This document shows, one piece after another, positions 1 through 6,613 of a DNA stretch of 46,387 nucleotides; position 1 is the first letter of the stretch; each line of letters opens with the position of its first letter. The notes below the pieces were generated by a model. That model was given only the letters and a program-made list of their open reading frames with translations. It was not told the origin of the DNA and ran no database searches. Where the stretch lies: assembly GCA_017478515.1 (NCBI GenBank), contig JAFVDH010000044.1, positions 1-46,387 on the forward strand. Direction: 5' to 3'. Made by a program: the position numbers and the translations under genes. Source of the DNA: a bacterium (GTDB lineage Bacteria > Cyanobacteriota > Vampirovibrionia > Gastranaerophilales > Gastranaerophilaceae).

Positions 1-249
1 GTCCAAAGTTCCTTCAGCAGTTTCAAGTAAAGAAGCTCCCATTTGAGCGTTATCTTCTGCTACAGCCAATGAGCTGATTTTATAATCTAATTTTGTTGCT
101 ACCGCACTACCTGCTGCATCATCTTTTGATGAATTTATTCTCAAACCTGTCGACAATCTTTCCATTGCAGTATTCATCACACCCGTTGCAGAGTTCAATG
201 ATTTTTGTGCAATAAGTGAAGACATGTTTGTGTTAATCGTAATAGCCAT
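1..249 (-). CDS. fliC: Flagellin, N-terminal part (cut by window edge)
   Basis: Filament subunit of the flagellum, exported through the flagellar type III apparatus. Only the first 83 codons are present; the gene runs off the left edge. Translation begins MAITINTNMSSLIAQKSLN and continues with ERLSTGLRINSSKDDAAG around residues 30-47, the classic flagellin D0/D1 signature, so the family call is firm. The start codon at 247-249 is preceded by a good SD (GAAAGGAG, about 9 bases upstream). It lies on the same strand as metX but 346 bases beyond it, so it probably has its own promoter. I could not find a convincing sigma-28 sequence there. The copy number and the variable centre of the protein cannot be judged here. 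Confidence 0.95.
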   Translation of the reverse strand, partial: MAITINTNMSSLIAQKSLNSATGVMNTAMERLSTGLRINSSKDDAAGSAVATKLDYKISSLAVAEDNAQMGASLLETAEGTLD

Positions 250-595
250 AGAATTGATCTCCTTTCAATTTGTTACATCCGTGTACTTTTACTATATCTT
301 ACAATAACTTTTTATTGTTTTTTACTAGAAAGTTCACATTTTACTCTCGCTAAATTGCCTAAAAGTTAAAATCCTTTTTCAATGGGCTCATACCGTATCC
401 TTTTGGTATTGTTATATTCGGGGTGAAATAACACCATTGTGACAATTTACATGCTTATATCTTTCTTATGCCACATTAAAACCCAAATATAACATGCTTT
501 TATGTTAAATGTTAAGATTTTGTTACAAATCTTTTTGGTATTATGTCTCTATTCTTTTAATTGCAAAGTAAAATCTTACAAATTCTATATTTAAT
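250..595. other. Intergenic region upstream of flagellin
   Basis: This 346-base gene-free stretch holds the flagellin 5' region. A hairpin at 301-318 (ACAATAA, 4-base loop, TTATTGT) lies about 50 bases before the flagellin start and would be in its leader. A second weak inverted repeat (AAGATTT/AAATCTT, 514-533) lies near the metX end. A GCAATTT sequence occurs on the minus strand near 355-361 but lacks the second box seen at 33-38 kb. No convincing sigma-28 or sigma-70 promoter and no strong metX terminator were recognised. Confidence 0.5.
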
Positions 596-1693
596 TTATT
601 TTAAAAAGCTCTTAATTACTTTTGTTTGTTTTTCAAATTCCAATAAAAACGCATCATGACCCGCTGAAGATTGTATTTCCAGATAAGAAACATCTTTTCC
701 TTGTTTGATTAATGCGTTTACTATTTCTTTGGCCTGGTTTGACGGGAACAGCCAATCCGATGAAAACGATATTATTAAAAATTTTGAATTTGTACGTTCA
801 AAGGCCTTTTCTAAACTGCCGTATTTTAATGAGGCATCATAGTAGTCGCATGCCTTTGTTATATATAAATAGCTGTTTGCATCAAATCTGTCTACAAAAA
901 TTTGTCCTTGATGCTGTAAATAGCTTTCTACCTGAAATTCGACGTTAAAATCAAAGTCAAATTTGTCTTTATCCTGCAAATTTCTTGCAAACTTGCTGTG
1001 CATTGAATCTTCTGACAAGTATGTTATGTGGCCTATCATTCTTGCTATAGAAAGACCCTTTTCCGGGAAATTACTGTTGTTATAGTAGTTCCCGTTATTA
1101 AAGTTTTCGTCTGAAAGAATTGCATTTCTGCCTACCGCATTAAAGGCTATCGCCTGTGCTGAAAGCTTTGAGGTAGATGCAATTATTATGGTTGATTTTA
1201 CATAATCAGGATAGCTTATTGACCATTCTATTGCTTGCATGCCGCCCATTGAACCGCCCGCAGCAATCAAACTTTTTATTCCGAAATAGTCAATTAATTT
1301 TTTTTGAACTCTTACAGAATCTTCAATTGTTATTACCGGAAAGGTCAGTCCGTATGGCTTTCCTGTAGCAGGGTCTATTGAATTTGGCCCTGTAGTTCCG
1401 CTGCAGCCGCCTAAAATGTTTGAACAAATTACAAAGTATTTGTCGGTATCAAACGCTTTTCCGCTGCCGACCATTTCGTTCCACCAGCCGGGCTTTTTGT
1501 CGCCTGTGTGATATCCTGCGGCATGGGCATTTCCTGTTAGAGCATGCAGTAACAAAATACAATTGTCTTTGTTTGTATTTAGTTCTCCGTATGTTTCATA
1601 CGCAATGTTATATTCCTTTAAAACTTTCCCGCAGTCAAGTTCCAATGGTTCGTCTATATGCAATATTTTTGTTTCTGTCATTAATTGTGTCAT
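596..1693 (-). CDS. metX: Homoserine O-acyltransferase (MetX family)
   Basis: Transfers an acyl group, usually acetyl from acetyl-CoA, to homoserine, the first committed step of methionine synthesis; cytoplasmic. It is an alpha/beta-hydrolase of 365 residues, normal for MetX. The nucleophile Ser148 sits in GGSMGGMQ, and the other triad residues are probably Asp313 (SSDWLFPSNQ) and His346 (AGHDAF). The loop LLHALTGNAHAAG near residue 48 and GGCSGTTGP near 95 are typical. The start at 1693 has AAAGGA 8 bases upstream; the Met at codon 5 is a less well placed alternative. Acetyl versus succinyl specificity cannot be read safely from the family. It is divergent from the SpoIID-like gene. Confidence 0.95.
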   Translation of the reverse strand: MTQLMTETKILHIDEPLELDCGKVLKEYNIAYETYGELNTNKDNCILLLHALTGNAHAAGYHTGDKKPGWWNEMVGSGKAFDTDKYFVICSNILGGCSGTTGPNSIDPATGKPYGLTFPVITIEDSVRVQKKLIDYFGIKSLIAAGGSMGGMQAIEWSISYPDYVKSTIIIASTSKLSAQAIAFNAVGRNAILSDENFNNGNYYNNSNFPEKGLSIARMIGHITYLSEDSMHSKFARNLQDKDKFDFDFNVEFQVESYLQHQGQIFVDRFDANSYLYITKACDYYDASLKYGSLEKAFERTNSKFLIISFSSDWLFPSNQAKEIVNALIKQGKDVSYLEIQSSAGHDAFLLEFEKQTKVIKSFLK

Positions 1694-1726
1694 GTTTTAT
1701 CCTTTTGTCTATTGTAACATGTTTTT

Positions 1727-1757
1727 TTGTTAACTAAAAATTTAATTGAATTATAAT
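1727..1757 (+). promoter_or_regulatory. Promoter of the SpoIID-like gene, probably leaderless
   Basis: A perfect TATAAT at 1752-1757 has TTGTTA at 1727-1732 (spacer 19) or TTAACT at 1730-1735 (spacer 16). Only 8 bases separate the -10 from the ATG at 1766, so transcription should start at or within a base or two of the start codon. No SD is possible. Confidence 0.55.
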
Positions 1758-1765
1758 ATTAATTG

Positions 1766-2638
1766 ATGAAGAAAATATTTATTTGTTTATTTCTTATAAT
1801 AATTTTTCAAAGTCCCGCTTTCGCTATAAAAATTGGACTTCAAACCGGCATGGTCTCAGCAAAAGTAGGGTCTTCTACTGAGGCATCTATTATTAATGTA
1901 AATAACAACAGGCTGCTTTATACGCTTGACGGAATGCAAAATTACGAATTTAAGTCTTACAAAAACTTGATTGCATTAAAATATAAAAATGATTATTACA
2001 ATTTAAAAACAAATCAGATAGCTATAATCCCTGTTTCATCAAACGGTTTTGTAAGAGCTAAAAACAGATGGTACAGAGGCGAGCTTAGAATAATTAATAT
2101 AAACGGGCGGTTAAATGTTATAAATAAATTGAATATAGAAGATTATATAAGAGGAGTAGTTCCCTCTGAAATGCCATCCACATGGGAATATGAGGCTCTT
2201 AAGGCTCAGGCAGTTGCGGCAAGAAGTTATGCCCTTGCAAATCTGGGTAAAAGAGCTTCTCAAGGATATGACCTTAAAGATACTCCCGAAGACCAGGCTT
2301 ATGGCGGTGCATCCGCAGAAAAATTAAGTACCAACCGTGCTGTTAAAGATACGGAAAGTGTCGTTATTATTTATGATTTAAAGATTATTCCTGCATATTA
2401 TTCCGCATCCGCAGGCGGCCAAACTAAAAATGCAAGTGATGTCTGGACAAGGGATTTGCCTTATATAAAATCCGTACCATCATATGACTCTAATGTGAAA
2501 AAAAACGGTCATGGCATAGGCATGTCTCAGCATGGTGCTAATAACCTTGCTAAACAAGGTTATACTTATCCGAAAATTTTAAGACATTTCTATAAAAATA
2601 TTCAATTTGCACGTATTAAACAGGATTACTACAAATAA
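1766..2638 (+). CDS. SpoIID/LytB-domain protein (peptidoglycan glycan-strand lytic enzyme family)
   Basis: SpoIID proteins are lytic transglycosylases acting on denuded glycan strands; homologues in non-sporulating bacteria act in wall remodelling. A signal peptide is visible (hydrophobic residues 4-15, AFA at 18-20), so the protein is exported. Conserved motifs are VVPSEMPSTW (catalytic Glu near 135), LKAQAVAARSYAL (145-157), YYSASAGGQT (211-220) and HGIGMSQHGA (249-258). The segment between the PYIKSV strand and HGIGMSQ is only about 14 residues, much shorter than in SpoIID itself. I chose the ATG at 1766; a TTG lies immediately before it. There is no SD and the -10 is 8 bases upstream. Confidence 0.88.
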   Translation: MKKIFICLFLIIIFQSPAFAIKIGLQTGMVSAKVGSSTEASIINVNNNRLLYTLDGMQNYEFKSYKNLIALKYKNDYYNLKTNQIAIIPVSSNGFVRAKNRWYRGELRIININGRLNVINKLNIEDYIRGVVPSEMPSTWEYEALKAQAVAARSYALANLGKRASQGYDLKDTPEDQAYGGASAEKLSTNRAVKDTESVVIIYDLKIIPAYYSASAGGQTKNASDVWTRDLPYIKSVPSYDSNVKKNGHGIGMSQHGANNLAKQGYTYPKILRHFYKNIQFARIKQDYYK

Positions 2639-2687
2639 TAGTATTATTAATATTTTTTAATATTTCATGTTTTTTGCTAAAAAAAAC

Positions 2688-2715
2688 TTGCAAAACAAAT
2701 AGGAATAGGTATAAT
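2688..2715 (+). promoter_or_regulatory. Promoter of the HU gene
   Basis: TTGCAA (2688-2693), 16-base spacer, TATAAT (2710-2715), a near-consensus sigma-70 promoter. It gives a leader of about 110 bases before hup. The leader contains a short reading frame at 2791-2817 (MFGMSVVQ) ending just before the hup SD, which could couple translation but has no other support. Confidence 0.7.
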
Positions 2716-2831
2716 AAGTACATACATGACACAAATCCAGATTATATAACGCTTATAGCTTATGATTATTTTAGGAGTACTAAGTTCATTATGTTTGGGA
2801 TGTCAGTTGTTCAATAAATAAGGAGGAAAAA

Positions 2832-3104
2832 ATGAACAAAGAAGAATTAGTAAAAGAAGTTGCAAAAAAATCTAAATTATCACAAAAAACAGTTGCTGAC
2901 GTATTAGCAGCTACATTAGAAACTGTTGAAAAAACAGTTGCTAAAGGAAAAAAAGTTACTTTAGTTGGTTTTGGTACTTTCGAACCACGTAAAAGAGCAG
3001 CTAGAATGGGCAGAAACCCTCAAACTGGTAAAGAATTAAAAATCGCTGCTAAAACTGTTCCAGCTTTCTCAGCAGGTAAAAAATTCAAAGAATTAGTAAA
3101 ATAA
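2832..3104 (+). CDS. hup: DNA-binding protein HU
   Basis: Histone-like homodimeric nucleoid protein that bends DNA without sequence specificity. At 90 residues it has the exact family length. The N-terminal helices (MNKEELVKEVAKKSKLS), the core VTLVGFGTFE and the DNA-binding arm RKRAARMGRNPQTGKE with the intercalating proline in GRNPQTG are all present. A strong SD (AAGGAGG) lies just upstream. It is monocistronic, with a near-consensus promoter, a long leader and its own terminator, as expected for a highly expressed gene. IHF is an alternative family, but the arm sequence and lone gene favour HU. Confidence 0.97.
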   Translation: MNKEELVKEVAKKSKLSQKTVADVLAATLETVEKTVAKGKKVTLVGFGTFEPRKRAARMGRNPQTGKELKIAAKTVPAFSAGKKFKELVK

Positions 3105-3190
3105 TTATTGATAACTATAAAAATTTAATATAAAAATCGGATGTCATTATGCTTTAAGCTTTATCATACGGTTTTTATAAACAATCTTCA

Positions 3191-3219
3191 GGCTTTTGAT
3201 TTTCAAAGGCCTTTTTATT
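3191..3219 (+). terminator. Terminator of hup
   Basis: Nine-base-pair stem GGCTTTTGA/TCAAAGGCC (one G-U) with a TTT loop, followed by TTTTTATTTT. It lies about 90 bases after the hup stop. Confidence 0.8.
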
Positions 3220-3240
3220 TTATGTGAAATGGTAACGTGT

Positions 3241-3272
3241 AAGGCGGGGCGGTTTTTAAACCGCCCCGCCTT
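3241..3272. terminator. GC-rich palindrome, bidirectional terminator-like
   Basis: Perfect 15-bp inverted repeat AAGGCGGGGCGGTTT with a 2-base loop, between converging hup and rsmD. The GC-rich stem is striking in such AT-rich DNA. It nearly matches the palindrome at 41705-41747, with changes that preserve pairing. The run after the stem is short (TTATCTT), so as a terminator it is imperfect. Confidence 0.6.
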
Positions 3273-3311
3273 ATCTTAAATTACTATTCCTGAAATGTCT
3301 TTAAATTTGAA

Positions 3312-3347
3312 TTTTATTATTTGTGTAAACTTGTATATAAGTATCAT
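3312..3347 (+). repeat. 36-bp promoter-like repeat, copy A
   Basis: Matches copy C at 35474-35509 at 33 of 36 positions and also resembles copy B at 24361-24395. The shared core is TTTTATTATTT-N7-CTTGTATATAA. It sits between the ends of two converging genes, where no gene start needs a promoter. Confidence 0.6.
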
Positions 3348-3395
3348 ATTTTTATTCTCTGTTGTGTTTTGACGGGAATTTCCTTTCGTTTCCTT

Positions 3396-3899
3396 TTATT
3401 TTGTTAAAAATGTTAGTATTTTATCGCCGTATTTCTTTTGTTTTAAAATATTAAATCCCGTTATTTCAATGTCTTCGGGATGTTCTATTACACATATTTT
3501 GAATTTTGGCATGATTTTTAATGTTTGTTCGTAAACCCCTGCGTAGTATGGCGGGTCAATATATATTACGTCAAATGTTTCGTCTGTTTTGAATTTCAAG
3601 GTGTCTATATTATGAAATTCTGCATTTTGATTTAATAATTCATAATTCTTTTTTATTATTTGAAAAATTTTTCTGTCTTTTTCTATTACGGTAACAGATT
3701 TAAAGCCTCTTGATAAGGCTTCTAATCCCATAATTCCGGAACCTCCGTACATGTCTAAAAATTTTGAATTTTCAAACTCGACGTAAGATTGCAGCACGTT
3801 AAACAAGGCCATTCGGACTTTGGAAAGAGTTGGTCTTACAAGGTCTGTGTCAGGAGTTATTAATTTTCTTCCTTTAAGTTTTCCTGCTGTTATGTTCAT
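3396..3899 (-). CDS. rsmD: 16S rRNA (guanine-966-N2)-methyltransferase RsmD
   Basis: SAM-dependent enzyme that methylates G966 of 16S rRNA in the 30S subunit. At 167 residues it is slightly short, as usual outside Proteobacteria. It opens with the RsmD signature MNITAGKLKGRKL and RPTLSKVRMALFN (23-35). The SAM-binding loop is LDMYGGSGIMGLEALSRG (48-65), and the catalytic tetrad region is DPPYY (115-119). The start overlaps the xerD stop by 4 bases (ATGA), indicating translational coupling with xerD upstream. In many bacteria rsmD precedes coaD; here it ends the transcript. Confidence 0.93.
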   Translation of the reverse strand: MNITAGKLKGRKLITPDTDLVRPTLSKVRMALFNVLQSYVEFENSKFLDMYGGSGIMGLEALSRGFKSVTVIEKDRKIFQIIKKNYELLNQNAEFHNIDTLKFKTDETFDVIYIDPPYYAGVYEQTLKIMPKFKICVIEHPEDIEITGFNILKQKKYGDKILTFLTK

Positions 3900-4771
3900 T
3901 GTTCTGTACCATTTATTGCAAAATAAACTTCTTTCAAGCGTTTTTTACTGATATGAGTATATAGTTGGGTTGTGGATACATCGCTGTGACCTAAAAGTTC
4001 TTGTACAACCCTTAAATCTGCACCGTTTTCAAGTAAATGTGTTGCAAAACTGTGACGCATTGTATGAGGAGATATGTTTTTGTGGAATTTTTCTCCCAGT
4101 TTATGAATAAATTTGTATATATCCTGTCTTGTTACAAATCTGCCTTTGTTGTTTATTAAAAAATTTTTTGTATCCAGATGAAATTTTTTCATTATAAAAT
4201 CACGTATTTTTAAATAATCTTCAATTGCTTTTGCAGAAATTTTATTAAAAGGTACTATTCTTTCTTTTGAACCTTTACCACGGGCTATGAGGTATTTTTG
4301 TGAAAGGTCAAAACTGTTTGTTTTTAAATCTACAAGCTCGCTTACACGCAGACCTGAGCCGTACAGAAGTTCCAGTTCAACTTTTTCAAGCGGATTTAAA
4401 TTTTCCGAAAGCATTTGTTTTACGTCATTTACCGTTAAAATTTTAGGTAATCGTTGAGGAAGTTTTGGCATTTCTATTGTATCTATCGGATTTGATGTTA
4501 TAAGTTCGTTTGCACTAAGCCATTTGTAAAAACCTCTTAGTGAGGCTATTTTTCTTGAAATACTTGTCGGATTATAGTGCTTTTCATGCAGCTCTCTAAG
4601 ATACGTATTTACAATTAGTCTTGAAATATTTTTTATATCTGTAGAAAACTTATTTTCGCAGAATTCAATAAATGCCTCTAAATCTCTTCTGTAAGCATCT
4701 ATAGTGTTTTGCGAAAGTCCTCTTTCTACATCCAGGTAGTCTAAATATTCGGCCAAATCTTGAATACTCAT
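3896..4771 (-). CDS. xerD: Tyrosine recombinase XerD/XerC
   Basis: Site-specific recombinase that resolves chromosome dimers at dif with its Xer partner and FtsK. At 291 residues it is a full-length Xer protein. An N-terminal SAM-like core-binding domain (1-90) precedes the catalytic domain. The active-site set is complete: Arg142 (GLRVSEL), Lys166 (RGKGSKER), His236 and Arg239 (HTMRH), His262 (LLGHSD) and Tyr271 (TTQLYTH). XerC and XerD cannot be separated without alignment; a single-Xer system is possible. There is no SD, and TATAAT ends 6 bases before the ATG, suggesting a leaderless message. Overlaps rsmD downstream. Confidence 0.92.
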   Translation of the reverse strand: MSIQDLAEYLDYLDVERGLSQNTIDAYRRDLEAFIEFCENKFSTDIKNISRLIVNTYLRELHEKHYNPTSISRKIASLRGFYKWLSANELITSNPIDTIEMPKLPQRLPKILTVNDVKQMLSENLNPLEKVELELLYGSGLRVSELVDLKTNSFDLSQKYLIARGKGSKERIVPFNKISAKAIEDYLKIRDFIMKKFHLDTKNFLINNKGRFVTRQDIYKFIHKLGEKFHKNISPHTMRHSFATHLLENGADLRVVQELLGHSDVSTTQLYTHISKKRLKEVYFAINGTEQ

Positions 4772-4777
4772 ACGGCT

Positions 4778-4783
4778 ATTATA
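4778..4783 (-). promoter_or_regulatory. -10 box of xerD, probably leaderless
   Basis: On the minus strand TATAAT ends 6 bases upstream of the xerD ATG, with AT-rich DNA before it and no clear -35. Transcription would start at the initiation codon. Confidence 0.5.
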
Positions 4784-4827
4784 TAATTTTTTGTTATTAT
4801 TTTAATAATATAAATAATGTAATTTTA

Positions 4828-4873
4828 GGGCCTGTTTGGATTAATTTGTTTAAATTATTGACCAAACAGGCCC
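4828..4873. terminator. Long inverted repeat between xerD and lysS
   Basis: Twelve-base-pair stem GGGCCTGTTTGG/CCAAACAGGCCC, with an inner AT-rich inverted repeat in the loop. The T-rich tail (TTTTATTTG) is on the plus strand, although both neighbouring genes are on the minus strand. It could terminate antisense transcription or serve weakly in both directions. Confidence 0.55.
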
Positions 4874-4914
4874 TTTTATTTGTATGTTTTAAGTTTTAAT
4901 TTAATATTATGTCA

Positions 4915-5044
4915 TGTCATTCTGAACTCTACAAAACGAACGGCCTCAGTAAAATTGGTACTGGTGAACTTGTATCCAAAGCCATAGCAAAGTGTGTTTC
5001 AGAATATGTTATTGGTAAGCCCCTGAAATAAATTCAGGGTGACA
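4915..5044. repeat. MITE-like element, 130 bp, with terminal inverted repeats
   Basis: Begins TGTCATTCTGAA and ends TTCAGGGTGACA, imperfect terminal inverted repeats (10 of 12 paired). A 7-bp hairpin CCCTGAA/TTCAGGG lies at the right end. No reading frame fits inside. Elements with TGTCAT-CCTGA ends are common non-coding intergenic repeats in many bacteria. Only one copy is in the window. Confidence 0.5.
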
Positions 5045-5062
5045 TTGTTGTATATAGTTATC

Positions 5063-6568
5063 TTAATTTTTTCTCATTGTCGGAAATGCGATAACATCAC
5101 GAATAGAAGGAGAATTTGTCAAAAGCATAACTAATCTGTCAATACCCATGCCAAGGCCTCCACAAGGAGGAAGACCGTATTCCAAGGCGGTAATGTAATC
5201 TTCGTCAATGTCACATGCCTCTTCATCTCCGTTTGCTTTTGCCAACGCTTGTGCTTCAAATCTGTATCTTTGGTCTATAGGGTCTGTTAATTCAGAAAAT
5301 GCATTTGCAATTTCCCATCCATTGACACGTGTTTCAAAACGTTCTGTTAATCTGTCGTTATCTCTGTGCACTTTTGCAAGTGGTGATATATCTCTCGGAT
5401 AATCAATTATGTGTACAGGTTGAATTAAATTTGGTTCAACTTTTTCTTCAAACACTGCATCAATAACTTTTCCCCAATTATCGGCATCTTCTGCATGAAT
5501 ACCTATTGATTTTGCTCTTTCTTTTGCATCTTCAACAGTGAAACAGTCGCTAAAATCAACTCCTGTATACTCTTTTATTGCTCCAAGCATTGTTTTTCTG
5601 TCCCATGGCGGAGTAAGGTCAATTTCATGTTCGCCGTATGTTATTTTTGTTGTTCCAAGAACTTCTTTAGCAACATAGCTTACCATATTTTCTAAAAGTA
5701 CCATCATTTCGTTGTAGTCTACGTATGCTTGATATAGTTCAATCATTGTAAATTCGGGATTGTGACGAATATCTATTCCTTCGTTTCTGAAACATCTGTT
5801 GATTTCAAAAATCTTTTCACTTAAACCGCCTACCATTAAGCGTTTTAGGTATAATTCAGGGGCTATTCTTAATGTCATATCCATATCAAGGGTATTGTGA
5901 TGAGTTAAGAACGGTCTTGCATTTGCTCCTGATGCTTGCGGATGAAGCATTGGAGTTTCTACTTCAAGAAAGTCTTGTTCATTTAAGAATTGTCTTATTT
6001 TTTGAATTATTAAACTTCTTTTTCTGAATGTATCTCTAACTTCGTCGTTTACAATCATATCAACATATCTTTGGCGATAGCGGGTTTCTACGTCTGTTAA
6101 TCCGTGGAATTTTTCAGGTAACGGTAATAATGCTTTGGCAAGAAGTTTTATATTAAAAGATTTTATTGATAATTCTCCTCTTGGTGTTCTTCTTATTTTT
6201 CCTGTAAAACCTACCATATCTCCTATGTCTATCATTTTTAGAAGTTTCATTTGTTCTTCAGGTAAATTTTGTTTGTGCGAAAAAATCTGAATTTTTCCTG
6301 AATCATCCATCAAATCAATAAACATTCCTGTATTTCTAATTGCAGTTACACGGCCTGCTACAGAATAGGTGTCTTCTGTTTCTGTATCGGCAGGCAGGTC
6401 TTTATATTTTTCTTGTAAATCTGCTGCTTTCGCATCTTTTGCAAATGTGTACGGATATGGATTTATTCCCTTTTCTGCCAATTCAGCCAATTTTTGAAGT
6501 CTTAATTGTCTTATTGTATCTTTTGCTGAAATTGGTTCATGTTTTTGTTTTTCTTGTGTTTCTGTCAT
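5063..6568 (-). CDS. lysS: Lysyl-tRNA synthetase, class II
   Basis: Charges tRNA-Lys with lysine in the cytoplasm. At 501 residues it is full length. The N-terminal OB-fold anticodon-binding domain covers roughly residues 55-160 (VAGRVTAIRNTGMFIDLMD). The class II catalytic domain follows, with motif 2 at FRNEGIDIRHNPEFTMIE and motif 3 at GLGMGIDRLVMLL close to the C-terminus. The ending SIRDVIAFPTMR is typical. AAGGA lies upstream of the start. It follows the PBP1A gene on the same strand by 45 bases, so they are probably co-transcribed. No T-box was seen. Confidence 0.97.
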   Translation of the reverse strand: MTETQEKQKHEPISAKDTIRQLRLQKLAELAEKGINPYPYTFAKDAKAADLQEKYKDLPADTETEDTYSVAGRVTAIRNTGMFIDLMDDSGKIQIFSHKQNLPEEQMKLLKMIDIGDMVGFTGKIRRTPRGELSIKSFNIKLLAKALLPLPEKFHGLTDVETRYRQRYVDMIVNDEVRDTFRKRSLIIQKIRQFLNEQDFLEVETPMLHPQASGANARPFLTHHNTLDMDMTLRIAPELYLKRLMVGGLSEKIFEINRCFRNEGIDIRHNPEFTMIELYQAYVDYNEMMVLLENMVSYVAKEVLGTTKITYGEHEIDLTPPWDRKTMLGAIKEYTGVDFSDCFTVEDAKERAKSIGIHAEDADNWGKVIDAVFEEKVEPNLIQPVHIIDYPRDISPLAKVHRDNDRLTERFETRVNGWEIANAFSELTDPIDQRYRFEAQALAKANGDEEACDIDEDYITALEYGLPPCGGLGMGIDRLVMLLTNSPSIRDVIAFPTMRKN

Positions 6569-6613
6569 TTTTTTTTCCTTATTTTTATTTACTTGTTTTT
6601 ATATAAAATTTAA

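Noticed and set aside
351..361. Possible two-box element upstream of flagellin (GCAATTT on the minus strand)
   Set aside because: At the expected 15-base spacing the second box is absent (TGAACTTTC).
250..400. Sigma-28 promoter for flagellin
   Set aside because: Several TAAA sequences exist but no GCCGATAA or close variant at the right spacing.
2791..2817. Leader peptide before hup
   Set aside because: An eight-codon frame with a poorly spaced SD; too short to support on its own.
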